DNA from: a bacterium | Lineage (GTDB): Bacteria; Electryoneota; Electryoneia; Electryoneales; Electryoneaceae | Direction of reading: 5' to 3' | Assembly (NCBI GenBank): GCA_028278125.1 | Contig: JANQEY010000128.1 | Location: forward strand, 1-50,501 | Length of the DNA: 50,501 nucleotides | Shown here: one piece after another, positions 8,357-17,598 of the stretch | How positions within the stretch are numbered: the stretch's first letter is position 1 | Layout of the letters: the number at the start of each line of letters is the position of its first letter | Notes under the pieces: generated by a model | Database searches by the model: none | The model's input: the letters and a program-made list of their open reading frames with translations, nothing else | Told to the model about the DNA's origin: nothing | Position numbers and translations under genes: made by a program

Positions 8357-8468
8357 CGCTTCTCCGTAATCAAATGAAAATCTAAGATAATTATTTAAGG
8401 AAATTTCTCAAAATGGATTGGAGCGGATTAAATTCTTGAGACTTCTCAGGATATTATCAAAATCCAGG

Positions 8469-8494
8469 TAAAAAAAATCCCGGCATAATCCGGG
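8469..8494 (-). terminator. Terminator downstream of the 8521-9018 gene
   Basis: On the minus strand CCCGG pairs with CCGGG around a 6-base loop (8479-8494) and is followed by ATTTTTTTT. It sits 26 bases after the stop of the hypothetical gene. The stem is short but the T-run is long. Confidence 0.65.
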
Positions 8495-8520
8495 TAATAA
8501 TTAATTCGTTTTCAATGGAA

Positions 8521-9018
8521 TTATTTGTCGGAATCCAGCCAGCCAAATTTTCCATCACCCTTTTCATCTTTATCAATTCCATGCATTTTCAGCGAACGAT
8601 AAAGATTCCCGAGTGCGACTATATCATCTTCAAGTTTTACCAGTGATGTTGTTGGGTCGTTTAGCGAATCCCTTCGATTCATGACATTGGCAACCGGTTC
8701 ACGTGATCCGGTAAGCCAGTGATAATAACTTAATGGCCGCAGCTTAGCCTTTTTGATAATTACTTTCCTGTCAACTTTGCCACCCGCCTCATCACGGTAT
8801 TCCATCTGGACATTGCTGAAGAGGAGATCGGAGATCAGGTACAGACCTTCTACCCTTATATAGACCAGGTTTTGATTTGTTTTTTCAATTGGCAGCGCTT
8901 CTCGCAGTTCCCTGAGAAAATCCTCGGCACTGTTCTTTCCATTAACAAAATCATCAAAACGCTTGTATAATTCTTCCTTCTTATCATTACTCAGGAAGTG
9001 GAAATCTTGATCGGGCAT
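8521..9018 (-). CDS. Hypothetical protein, 165 residues
   Basis: No family is recognised. The protein is charged and soluble, with no signal peptide or membrane segment. It opens with a helical stretch (NDKKEELYKRFDDFVNGK, then EDFLRELREALP), followed by a mixed section with IYRVEGLY-like beta character (LVYIRVEGLYLISDLLF) and a Lys/Arg-rich stretch (KVDRKVIIKKAKLRP), and ends in a Lys/Asp/Gly-rich tail. The start is well supported by AGAGG five bases before the ATG, and a terminator follows the stop, so it is probably a single-gene transcript. Its context, an OPT transporter downstream and a DUF481 barrel upstream, says little about function. Confidence 0.75.
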   Translation of the reverse strand: MPDQDFHFLSNDKKEELYKRFDDFVNGKNSAEDFLRELREALPIEKTNQNLVYIRVEGLYLISDLLFSNVQMEYRDEAGGKVDRKVIIKKAKLRPLSYYHWLTGSREPVANVMNRRDSLNDPTTSLVKLEDDIVALGNLYRSLKMHGIDKDEKGDGKFGWLDSDK

Positions 9019-9136
9019 TCCATCCTCTTGCCATTAAATACATTTAACAAAGAATATATTCCTTTAAATCTCATTAGCACAATGGAAATTTAAGATTTTT
9101 TATTAAAGAACACTCCAGGTAAAAAGGAATATTTCA

Positions 9137-9913
9137 TTAGAATTCAAGCATCATCCCGTTTTTCAGCACAAAATCCAGCTTTTTTACAGCTGATGGCGGA
9201 TCAGTATCATAGCCCAGGTTCGCTGAAACCATAAACTTCAGAGATCTGCTCAACTGAAATGAGAATAATCCATCTCCAATAATTTTAATATCTTCAAATC
9301 TCTCTATACATGGCTGAACATATGTAACAAAACCTGCTGAGATTCTTTCATCAATCCTGAGATTAAATACAATATATGAGCTCAACCTGTTATCATATCG
9401 AGATTTTACAAGACCGGGATTATCTATATCATATTTTTCCATCTCATACATGTAAGAAATTCCAAGCGCAGTATTCATAGCGTTATTATTATAGGATTTC
9501 ATTAATCGAAGACCAGAACCAAGCAATCTTCGGTCGGATAAAAGACGAAATTCATCAAATTCACCTTGAGTAAAAACTTCCCACGCTACATTGTTATTAA
9601 TCAAATAATTATATCTCAGATGCCCCATGGCCCTGTTCAGATAATTCTCGTCTTCCCTGGTTCCATATTCAGATTTTCCGACTAGGAAAAGAATGTGGTT
9701 CTTTAATCGATAACCAATTGTACCGGATGCTGATAAATCCACAACTTCGGTATTGCCTGTTCTTAACGCCAAACCGGCGTCGAGGACACTCGATAATCCG
9801 GGTTTTTCCCCTTTCCAGCGAATTTGTTCAATATTTACCTGGGAGTATGCCGATGAAGAAAAGAAAATACAAATAATGATACATAAAACATATTGTTTAT
9901 TAGTAATCAGCAA
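9137..9913 (-). CDS. DUF481-type outer membrane beta-barrel protein
   Basis: A 258-residue secreted protein with an N-terminal signal peptide (hydrophobic YVLCIIICIFFSSSAYS, cleavage probably before QVNIEQ). The rest alternates polar and hydrophobic residues in about ten strands, with ALRTGNTEVVDLSASGTIGY near the start. That phrase is characteristic of DUF481 (YdiY-like salt-induced outer membrane proteins). It should sit in the outer membrane; function is unknown in the family. The start is TTG, with AGGAA six bases upstream; no ATG would keep the signal peptide. It lies 82 bases downstream of the orphan ABC ATPase and in the same direction, so it may be the last gene of that transcript. 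Confidence 0.8.
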   Translation of the reverse strand: MLITNKQYVLCIIICIFFSSSAYSQVNIEQIRWKGEKPGLSSVLDAGLALRTGNTEVVDLSASGTIGYRLKNHILFLVGKSEYGTREDENYLNRAMGHLRYNYLINNNVAWEVFTQGEFDEFRLLSDRRLLGSGLRLMKSYNNNAMNTALGISYMYEMEKYDIDNPGLVKSRYDNRLSSYIVFNLRIDERISAGFVTYVQPCIERFEDIKIIGDGLFSFQLSRSLKFMVSANLGYDTDPPSAVKKLDFVLKNGMMLEF

Positions 9914-9995
9914 CTTACGTTCCTGTTAATAGCATTAATTCTGGATTGGTTTGCACTGTACCATGAAATAACTGTGGATTACACCAGGTTCAAAA

Positions 9996-10748
9996 TCAGG
10001 CAAACATGGCCTCACCATTTACCCCGGCAAGGGTGTAGAAAGCGTGTTCAAGATCCTCTTTGCCGGTTGTATCAAGTATTTGTTCCAGGGTACCAACAGC
10101 TCGCAGGGTTCCATTATGCAAAACCCCGATACGATCACATAATGTTTCTGCTTCTCGCAAGTAGTGAGTCGAGAACAGAACTGTTTTATCATCAGTGCTG
10201 CATGAACGGATAAAGTCAAGAATACTCCTGGCGCTGATTGGATCAAGGCCGGAAGTAGGTTCATCAAATATCATTAATTTCGGTTCGTGTACAATTGCCC
10301 TGGCGATACTGACTCTTTGACGTTGGCCGGTGGAAAGTTTGGCGATTTTAGTGTGGATGAATTCTCCCATGTTCAGCATTTCCGTCAGCTCATCAACTCT
10401 CTTTTTAGCTTCGGAATTTTTCATCCCGTATAAACCGCCGTAATACTCGATTATTTCATTCGCGCGAAGCCTGGCGTAGAGATTAGTATCACCCGACAAA
10501 AATCCGATATTACTTCGCACTTTGTCCGGATTCTCGAGTACATCAAATCCGGAAACCCTGGCCGTACCTGAGGTTGGTTTAAAAACTGTCGCAAGCATTC
10601 GCAGGGTAGTAGTTTTACCGGCACCATTTGTACCGAGGAGCCCGTAAATTTCACCCTCTTTCACTTCCAGGTTGAGATTATCAACAGCCTTGATTTTACC
10701 TCTTTTGCGGTCTTCAAATATTTTAGATAAACCAGAAGTACTAATCAT
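9996..10748 (-). CDS. ABC transporter ATP-binding protein (NatA-like), no partner permease
   Basis: A 250-residue ABC ATPase subunit. Walker A is GTNGAGKTT near residue 39, the signature is LSTGQRQRVSIARA near 138, Walker B is LMIFDEPTSGLDP, and the H-loop is STHYLREAE. The overall pattern resembles NatA/CcmA-type export ATPases (drug, Na+ or gliding-type exporters). The usual membrane partner would follow directly, but the next gene is a DUF481 barrel and no ABC permease exists in the window. It begins 17 bases after the GWxTD gene with AGGGA before its ATG, so it belongs to the smc operon. Either the permease is encoded elsewhere, or the operon has lost it. Confidence 0.9.
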   Translation of the reverse strand: MISTSGLSKIFEDRKRGKIKAVDNLNLEVKEGEIYGLLGTNGAGKTTTLRMLATVFKPTSGTARVSGFDVLENPDKVRSNIGFLSGDTNLYARLRANEIIEYYGGLYGMKNSEAKKRVDELTEMLNMGEFIHTKIAKLSTGQRQRVSIARAIVHEPKLMIFDEPTSGLDPISARSILDFIRSCSTDDKTVLFSTHYLREAETLCDRIGVLHNGTLRAVGTLEQILDTTGKEDLEHAFYTLAGVNGEAMFA

Positions 10749-10765
10749 GCTAGTATCCCTGAAAA

Positions 10766-12211
10766 TTAGAATCCCTGTACTTCGCTGGAATGCCAGTTTG
10801 GATTATAAACTTCGCCATCTTTATTCGAATGCACCATTATATAATCGCCATAGTTGTTTCTATCAACGAATATAAAGAAGGTACCACCTTCCAGTGCATC
10901 ATAGGTCCATATCTGGTAAGCTTTCCCTGCATTCACATCAAATGGATGATATTCAATATCGCTTGGTTCACCATACAGGCAGTAAACTCTTCCCCTGTCG
11001 CTTCTCCAGCCTTCCTTATTATTAAAGGAACCGAACCGTGCATTTGATTCCCTCACCCGGCGCAGATACTCTTCTCGCAGTTCATTCTTCCTTGTATCCT
11101 TATTGGGATCATGCGAGGTCCAGAACCGGGCAAGAAACGCACGTCTTACTTCCGGTTCCATATGTTTCACAGATTGTTGGATTTTTTTAGTCATCAAGTA
11201 TCTTGTTACCCTTAATTCCCAATCAATGTCTTCAATAGAAAGGGCAGCGATATCAAACCCGGGATCAGTCAGCGCCGGCTGGGTAATTTCTTCACCTGGA
11301 CGATAAACCCAGAAGGTTCGCTCAGTTATGGCTGTATCAGTCACGGCACTGTCTATAACGACAATCTGTAATGTATATGAACCGGTTGAAAGGTTATCAA
11401 TTGAGAAACCACCGTAATCAACCAGGTCTGCGGCTGCTACATTTTTTCTTGCCGGTGGAAATTCGAGAACTCGTTCCCCGGCCTGGTTGAGGATATTCCG
11501 TATGACCGTGTAGAAGTTGTTTGATTCCGTGGAGAGGTTATATAACTCCGTATAAAAGAACATCTGGTTTGCATTAAGCCCGAACATCCTGTCTGCATTT
11601 GGAAGCACCAATAAGCCGTTATGATCAAATTCACCTGCTCCTTCAGTCACCTTTTCGATTCTTGAGGCGATAATAATATCGCTTACCGCCAGTCTATCGT
11701 TAGATATTGGCTTTGCCTCGATCAGGAAATCTTCGCTACGATATACATTGGCTACCAGGTCAGTAATCGAGACCTCAATCCGGTAGGGTCCTGGTTTCAC
11801 CAGGTACTTCATTAACTCAGGTATTCGTTGGCCGGTCTGCCATTCTTCTGATGTCTTTCTGAAATCAATGCGTGTCCAGCTGTCTCCGGTTATCAGGCTG
11901 TCATCTTCAAAAACTTTAAATGTAATCTGGTATTGCGCTTCTTTCCCGTCTTCAACATCCCTGGTCTGGAGAAATCCACGATCTACGAGGGCATAGGTCT
12001 CCAGCAATAAAAAATTTTCATCATAACGCAGTACAGCATAGTCAACGGTAAAGAATTTAACTGCGGCAATTTTTGGCTGGTTCGAATCATCTGATGTTTC
12101 CGCGGGGATACTTTGGCCGAAAGCCAATCCACCGATGAAGAAAACAATCGCCAGTATTAATAATGGTAGAAACATTCCCTGAAGCCTCAATTTACACCGA
12201 AGCCATCTCAT
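10766..12211 (-). CDS. GWxTD-domain secreted protein
   Basis: A 481-residue protein with an N-terminal membrane or signal segment (MFLPLLILAIVFFIGGLAF, about 13-31) and a C-terminal GWxTD domain, a module known from FCB-group and related genomes. The domain is marked by FWTSHDPNKDTRKNELREEYLRR-type residues near 365-390, NNKEGWRSDRGRVYCLYGEP (the GWxTD signature appearing as GWRSD) and YQIWTYDALEGGTFFIFVDR. The middle region looks like two beta-sandwich domains. Its ATG overlaps the smc stop in ATGA, so translation is coupled. The function of GWxTD proteins is unknown; a periplasmic or outer-membrane-facing position is likely from the signal segment. Confidence 0.85.
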   Translation of the reverse strand: MRWLRCKLRLQGMFLPLLILAIVFFIGGLAFGQSIPAETSDDSNQPKIAAVKFFTVDYAVLRYDENFLLLETYALVDRGFLQTRDVEDGKEAQYQITFKVFEDDSLITGDSWTRIDFRKTSEEWQTGQRIPELMKYLVKPGPYRIEVSITDLVANVYRSEDFLIEAKPISNDRLAVSDIIIASRIEKVTEGAGEFDHNGLLVLPNADRMFGLNANQMFFYTELYNLSTESNNFYTVIRNILNQAGERVLEFPPARKNVAAADLVDYGGFSIDNLSTGSYTLQIVVIDSAVTDTAITERTFWVYRPGEEITQPALTDPGFDIAALSIEDIDWELRVTRYLMTKKIQQSVKHMEPEVRRAFLARFWTSHDPNKDTRKNELREEYLRRVRESNARFGSFNNKEGWRSDRGRVYCLYGEPSDIEYHPFDVNAGKAYQIWTYDALEGGTFFIFVDRNNYGDYIMVHSNKDGEVYNPNWHSSEVQGF

Positions 12212-15200
12212 TCTTTTTCCTCCTCGGTTGGCTCCCTGGAATCATCAGATTTTCGGTTTCCAGGAATTTCAACTGCAACCAGTTTTGAAATTCCCTCTTC
12301 TTCCATTGTAACACCGTACAATCTATCGGCTTTTTCCATTGTCAGTTTGTTATGGGTCACTACAAGAAATTGGGTACTTTCAGTGAACTCACGCAAGAGA
12401 TTGTTGAAGCGTAGTACATTTTCATCATCAAGTGGAGCATCCACCTCATCAAGGAAACAGAACGGAGCCGGACGTTCCAGGTACAGCGAAAATAAGAGAG
12501 CTATTGCTGTCATAGCTTTTTCACCACCCGACAGAAGGTCAATACTGGTTAATCGTTTTCCCTTTGGAGAACCATAAATTTTAATGCCGGCATCAAGGGG
12601 ATCACCCTCACCAAGACTTAATGCTGCTTCACCGCCGCCGAACAGTTTGGCGAAAAGACGTATAAAATGACCTTCAACCCTTGTAAATGTACTGAGGAAT
12701 CTCTCCCGGGCTATCGAATTTATCTCGTCGATAGTTTCTGTTAATGCATCCTTCGCTCCAACCAGGTCTTCCTGTTGCTCCAGCAACGATTTGTAACGCA
12801 TATCGATCACTTCGAATTCTTCAATCGCCATTTGATTAACAGGTCCAACATCCCTTAAGCCTTCCCTTAATTCACTTAACGTTTTCTCCAGGTAGGGATT
12901 CGATTCATCCACCGCCAGGGGAAGTTCCTCCTGGGATGCCGTCAGCAGGTCTATACCATAATTATCAATGATTGTTTCACGGACAGTCGTAAGCCGATGC
13001 TTCAGATCTGATTGCTCGAGTTCCTTTGAATGGAGACTATCTACAGTAATTGATAATTCCTGTCGTTTAGTCTCCAGGGTACTGCTTTTTTCGGCAAAAG
13101 TATTCCGAACCTGGTCATACTTCTTTCTTGCCTTTTCCAGGTTTAAGCCGTTCTCTTCAGTTTCCCTCTGGAGAACAGCCTCCTCGGCTTTGATCATCCT
13201 CAAACGTTCAGTAGCATCCTCCTGGGCGCCTTCAGCATCAAACTTTTCGTTTTCAATCTGTTCAAGTCTTAAACCAATCTCTTCAAAAATGGTAGCGTGG
13301 CTTCTTAATTCACTCTCGATCTGTCCCAGGGAGGACGATGACAATACCTGTTCGTCCCTTAATTTTTCTTTTGCCGCAGCAAGAGATAATCCCTCTTCCT
13401 CAGCATTTTCGAAATCCTGCTTCAAATTCGAAAGTCCAAGGGATTTTTGTTCAATTTCTTTTTGTTTTTTTGTGAGTTCAGTGCCGAGTGAAGTTGAACG
13501 TTTTTCCAGGTCTTTTTCAACACTGGCTATCCGTTCAATTTCCTGCTTAATTCTTTCCTCGAGGTTTTCGTATGATGTTAGCGCTGCTTCAGCGGCGGTC
13601 AGTTTTTTTAACTCATCGGAAAGATTTTTCCTGGCAATTTCAAATTCTTCAAATATCTTTTTATATTCTTGTTCAGATGATGATTCTTTTTCCTTTGAAT
13701 TATCAAGATTCTTCTGCAATGTCTTAAGAGTCTTTCTCAACTCCTCCCGGTTAATACCGGCTTCTTCCAGTAACTGTGAAGCACCCAGATCTTCTGCATC
13801 GACAGTACCCGCAACAACAAAGCCATCCCTGGTCAGTCTGCATCCGTCTTCTGTAATGAGACTCAAGTTGTTTTTTACTGCAAAATCAGCATTTTTGATA
13901 AGATTATCAAAAGTATCAACAAGCCAGACATTTGCCAGAAGTCTCCTGGCTGCCTTTCCAGCAGAGCCCTTAAATCTTGCTTTTTCAATCAGGGGAGCAA
14001 TCAGGCCTTCTCTGGCCTCGATATCAGAATCTATCTCAGGTGGTTCCCGGAGGTTTTCAAGGGTTACTATCATCCCCCGACCCCGATCCTCTTCAACCAG
14101 GAATGAAACCGCTTCATTCCAGGATGATTTTTTTTCTACAACAATTGCCGAGGCTACTTCTTCCAATGCCGCCGCCAAGGCAAGACGCCATTTATCCTCA
14201 ACAACAACTGCATCTCCAAGACGACCTGCGATTCCTTCTATCTTTGATCCAAGCAATTGTTTAACTGCTTTGGGACGTCCCTCACCGCTACTGACAATCC
14301 GGTCAAGCAGCTTTACTCTTTGTTCCGCAGCTTCAAGATCCTGGGAAACTTTAATAACTTCGTTATGAGCGGCAATCCTCTCTTCACGTGTTTTATCACG
14401 TTCGGTGAGAGTCTGCTTTACTTTTTCTTCCAGTGTCTCAACGGTTTTCGTTAAAGATGATACTGCCTGGGATAACTCTTCGATCCCTTCGGGTGGTTTA
14501 TTGTTTTTGAGTTCACTGTTTATCTGGCTTTTACGATTTTCCAGCCTGGTAAGCTGCTCCTTGACCTGGCTGATCCCACTCTCCAACCTGGCCGCACCTT
14601 GTTCTAACAGGTGTATTTCATTTTCACAACTTGATACTTCTGACCGTGATCCTTTCAGCCTGTCTTCAAAATCAGCAATTTCTCTATTAATGTTTTCAAG
14701 ACGTAACTGGATCTCTTCTTTTTTCTTTGCAGCCTGGTCTTTGTCCAGATCCAGTTTTTTAACAAGCTGAGCAGTTTCCTTCTGCCTTTTAACCAGGTCT
14801 TCCTCGTCACGGCCACGCTGTTCTTTACGTTGTTGCCCTGCCCTAAGACGTTCATCAAGTTTAGTAATCTCGAGGCGGACATTTTGCAGACGCGCTTCTC
14901 CAGAATCCTTTTCGCTGGTTAGAGTCGATACCTGTTCTTCCAGGGCACCAAGTTTTCCCCTTGTTGAAGCCAGGTCCTCATCGAGTTTCGTGAGTTCCTT
15001 TTCCAGACGCTGCTTTTTGTCTCTTTCCTGGATTATCCTCTCGTTGATTGGATTCAATCGTGCCCTGATATCAGCAACTTCTTCACGAGACGCGGAAAGC
15101 TCTTTAACTCTTAACGCCTCGGTGAGAAAACGGTATCTTTTTGCCCTGCGAACCTGCCTCTGAAGTGATCTTCGCTGGCTGGCAACTTCACCCACAAGAT

Positions 15201-15777
15201 CTTCCAGGCGTTTCAGGTCAGCTTCGGTAGCACTTAACTTGTTCCGGGTATCCTTAAGGCGGGATTTGTACAGCGTAACACCAGCTGCTTCTTCAAACAG
15301 CTTTCTTCTCTCTTCGGGACGACCGGCCAGTATTCCCTCAACCATGCTGAGTTCAATAATACTGTAACTGTCCGGTCCCAGGCCGGTGTCAGCAAAAAGA
15401 TTACGGATATCTTTCAGCCTGACGGGACGTTTATTAATCAGGTACTCCGAATCACCATTACGGTGAAGGCGCCTGGTTACCGTTACTTCACTGAAATCTT
15501 CATGGAGAACACCCTGATTGTTCTCAATAGTTAATGTAATTTCAGCCATTTGCGTTGGCTTATGGCCATTCGCACCGGCAAAAATTACATTTTCCATCTT
15601 TTCAGATCTGAGAATAGATGTTCTCTGTTCACCAAGTACCCAGCGAACAGCATCGACGAGGTTGGTTTTACCACATCCATTAGGTCCTACAATGGACATG
15701 ACACCAGGTTGAAATGTTAGCTTTGTTCTTTTTGGAAAGGATTTAAAGCCGATGAGTTCTAGGCCACTTAAGAACAC
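12208..15777 (-). CDS. smc: Chromosome segregation protein SMC
   Basis: The condensin-type ATPase that organises and segregates the chromosome as a dimer with ScpA/ScpB, which are not in this window. The 1189-residue length is standard. Walker A is GPNGCGKTNLVDAVRW near residue 32. Long coiled coils flank a hinge at about 515-670 (IEGIAGRLGDAVVVEDKW...). The C-terminal head has the signature LLSGGEKAMTAIALLF, Walker B FCFLDEVDAPLDD and the D-loop. The start is GTG with GGAAG upstream; the sequence VFLSGLELIGFKSF is the expected SMC N-terminus, so the start is secure. The gene is the first of an operon with the GWxTD protein (4-base overlap) and the ABC ATPase. Confidence 0.97.
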   Translation of the reverse strand: MFLSGLELIGFKSFPKRTKLTFQPGVMSIVGPNGCGKTNLVDAVRWVLGEQRTSILRSEKMENVIFAGANGHKPTQMAEITLTIENNQGVLHEDFSEVTVTRRLHRNGDSEYLINKRPVRLKDIRNLFADTGLGPDSYSIIELSMVEGILAGRPEERRKLFEEAAGVTLYKSRLKDTRNKLSATEADLKRLEDLVGEVASQRRSLQRQVRRAKRYRFLTEALRVKELSASREEVADIRARLNPINERIIQERDKKQRLEKELTKLDEDLASTRGKLGALEEQVSTLTSEKDSGEARLQNVRLEITKLDERLRAGQQRKEQRGRDEEDLVKRQKETAQLVKKLDLDKDQAAKKKEEIQLRLENINREIADFEDRLKGSRSEVSSCENEIHLLEQGAARLESGISQVKEQLTRLENRKSQINSELKNNKPPEGIEELSQAVSSLTKTVETLEEKVKQTLTERDKTREERIAAHNEVIKVSQDLEAAEQRVKLLDRIVSSGEGRPKAVKQLLGSKIEGIAGRLGDAVVVEDKWRLALAAALEEVASAIVVEKKSSWNEAVSFLVEEDRGRGMIVTLENLREPPEIDSDIEAREGLIAPLIEKARFKGSAGKAARRLLANVWLVDTFDNLIKNADFAVKNNLSLITEDGCRLTRDGFVVAGTVDAEDLGASQLLEEAGINREELRKTLKTLQKNLDNSKEKESSSEQEYKKIFEEFEIARKNLSDELKKLTAAEAALTSYENLEERIKQEIERIASVEKDLEKRSTSLGTELTKKQKEIEQKSLGLSNLKQDFENAEEEGLSLAAAKEKLRDEQVLSSSSLGQIESELRSHATIFEEIGLRLEQIENEKFDAEGAQEDATERLRMIKAEEAVLQRETEENGLNLEKARKKYDQVRNTFAEKSSTLETKRQELSITVDSLHSKELEQSDLKHRLTTVRETIIDNYGIDLLTASQEELPLAVDESNPYLEKTLSELREGLRDVGPVNQMAIEEFEVIDMRYKSLLEQQEDLVGAKDALTETIDEINSIARERFLSTFTRVEGHFIRLFAKLFGGGEAALSLGEGDPLDAGIKIYGSPKGKRLTSIDLLSGGEKAMTAIALLFSLYLERPAPFCFLDEVDAPLDDENVLRFNNLLREFTESTQFLVVTHNKLTMEKADRLYGVTMEEEGISKLVAVEIPGNRKSDDSREPTEEEKE

Positions 15778-15894
15778 AAATACTTCCGATAGTTGTATTA
15801 TTCTCCAATAAACAACTAAACTACAAAACCGGAAGCATCAGGGCAAGCTCTGAGTTTGAACCAATTCCTCGATTGTATAAACCTAAAACATGTA

Positions 15895-15923
15895 TTTATA
15901 TCAGAAAGACCCCAGAAATTCAA
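15895..15923 (-). promoter_or_regulatory. Possible sigma-70 type promoter of the smc operon
   Basis: On the minus strand TTGAAT (15918-15923) and TATAAA (15895-15900) are separated by exactly 17 bases. Transcription would start near 15888, leaving a leader of about 110 bases before the smc GTG. This is motif evidence only. Confidence 0.4.
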
Positions 15924-16069
15924 TTTCAAACAACGCTTTGAAAATATTGCTTAGCCTTTAATATTTTAGTATATTTAGGATATTATGGTTATTCGTCAAT
16001 TATGAGTAGATTTAATCGTAGTTGTTTTATAATAATCTTTAGCTAATTAGAATTTCTGTGAGGAATACT

Positions 16070-16462
16070 ATGAAAAAGCGACAGTTAAGATTCGAGACCA
16101 AATATGATTCAATCCTTGATCATATGTCTGAGCTGGCGTGTTCCTTTGAGATTGATCAGTGTGAGCTTGGTGATTTCAGGCAGGTCCGTTTTGTATTAAC
16201 GCTGAAAGAATATGCCCTTTTTAAGAGATCGGTATTTGGCAAACCAAGAGTAAAAAAATATCGTCGCACCCCAAACGGCATGTTTTTTGAAGGTTTAACC
16301 TGGAAGAAAATACCAATTCTGTTTGACGCTAAGGCATCCAGCAGCCGAATTGAAAGAACTCAACATAGGGTTAGTATCCCCATCATTCAGAATATCGGAA
16401 TACTTCTTTCTGATGGCAAAAGCCCTATGTATAGAAAAAGTTATGCTTTAAAAATTAAATAG
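16070..16462 (+). CDS. Hypothetical basic protein, 130 residues
   Basis: No family is recognised. The protein is soluble and strongly basic (many Lys/Arg, e.g. MKKRQLRFETKYDS, FGKPRVKKYRRTPNG, and the tail YRKSYALKIK), with two cysteines in LACSFEIDQCELG. The pattern of alternating hydrophobic residues suggests a mostly beta fold with one or two helices. The ATG at 16070 is preceded by GAGG at six bases; a GTG four codons earlier overlaps that site and is less likely. It stands alone, divergent from smc. The end of the gene is followed by about 200 bases with no recognisable gene. Confidence 0.6.
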   Translation: MKKRQLRFETKYDSILDHMSELACSFEIDQCELGDFRQVRFVLTLKEYALFKRSVFGKPRVKKYRRTPNGMFFEGLTWKKIPILFDAKASSSRIERTQHRVSIPIIQNIGILLSDGKSPMYRKSYALKIK

Positions 16463-16659
16463 TTAGTGCAAATAATTAATAATATCGTTTTGGGGTTGTC
16501 AGGAATTATTTCGCCACCTGCTCATTCTTTCTCACCTCTTCAACCAGGATCACGCTCTCCAACCACGTGTAAATAATTTCATTTATTTGATTTCTTCTTT
16601 TCACCGTTAACGCCAGTGTATATTTTTACATAATACAATTTCAAAACGACGGTCAAATT

Positions 16660-17529
16660 TTGCGATATAAAGTACTGGTAAATCCTGTTTCCCGTGGTGG
16701 AAGAACGCTAAAGCTGATTCCCGCATTGAAATCATGGCTTGAAGAAAGTGACAACTCTTACAGTTATTTCATCTGCAGGTCCAGAGAAGATCTTATTGAA
16801 GAAGCTGAGAAAACCAATATCGAAAATTTTGACGGTCTTCTGATCGCGGGGGGTGATGGTACTCTTCATGATGTTCTCCAATCACGGATAAACAGAAATA
16901 TTCCCCTGGGTATAATGCCATCCGGTCGTGGAAATGATTTTATCAGGAATATCGGTTTACCCACAAATCTGCAACATTGGTGCAAGGTTCTTCCAAAGCT
17001 CTCAGAAGATGAGATAGATTTACCATTGGTTGATGAGATACCGTTTGGCTCAATTGCTTCGGTCGGATTCGACGCCATGGTTTCACGTATGGTGTCTGAG
17101 GGGAATTGCGCATTTACCGGGATGATCTGCTACCTGGCTGCTGTCATTAAAACCCTGGCAAAGTTTAAACCACTGGAAATGAGAATAACACTTGATGACA
17201 GAATAATTGAGGGAAAGTTCCTGATGGCAGCTGTTGCCAATGGTCAATATTATGGAGGGGGAATGCGTATTGCGCCTGAGGCGAGTATGCATGATGGTCT
17301 ATTTGATATTATTCTCATCCAATCAATATCAAAATTATCTTTCCTTTTTAAATTCCCACGAGTTTTCGCCGGTACACATACCGATTTAGAATGTGTAGAA
17401 GTATATCGATCAAGAAGTGTCAAAATAGAGGCAGAAAGGGAATCAGAGGTTGCGGCAGATGGCGAAATTGTATCCAGCCTTCCCGCTGAATTTAAATTTC
17501 AAGAGCATAAATTAAAAATTCTTGCATAA
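16660..17529 (+). CDS. YegS/DgkB-like lipid kinase (diacylglycerol kinase catalytic domain)
   Basis: A soluble ATP-dependent lipid kinase of the DAGK_cat family, 289 residues. The N-terminal nucleotide-binding domain has the family signatures VNPVSRGGRT at residues 7-16, LLIAGGDGTLHDVL (GGDGT loop) and GIMPSGRGNDFIRNIGLP. The C-terminal beta-sandwich ends with the usual AADGEIVSSLPAEFKF strand. The start is TTG: the VNP motif normally sits a few residues from the N-terminus, there is no in-frame ATG upstream, and CGGTC is a weak ribosome site. A short inverted repeat (AACTCA/TGAGTT) just after the stop may act as a weak terminator before the convergent gene. The lipid substrate cannot be inferred. 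Confidence 0.9.
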   Translation: MRYKVLVNPVSRGGRTLKLIPALKSWLEESDNSYSYFICRSREDLIEEAEKTNIENFDGLLIAGGDGTLHDVLQSRINRNIPLGIMPSGRGNDFIRNIGLPTNLQHWCKVLPKLSEDEIDLPLVDEIPFGSIASVGFDAMVSRMVSEGNCAFTGMICYLAAVIKTLAKFKPLEMRITLDDRIIEGKFLMAAVANGQYYGGGMRIAPEASMHDGLFDIILIQSISKLSFLFKFPRVFAGTHTDLECVEVYRSRSVKIEAERESEVAADGEIVSSLPAEFKFQEHKLKILA

Positions 17530-17598
17530 CTCAAAACCTGAGTTTTCAATTAAGCCGAAAAATAATCCAACTACATAATCTTACTTTTGTACCTGTTA

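Noticed and set aside
12968..14368. Long open frame of 466 codons on the plus strand, antisense to smc
   Set aside because: It is Ser/Phe/Arg-rich with no family resemblance and lies exactly opposite the smc coiled-coil and hinge region; it is a shadow of the low-complexity coding sequence.
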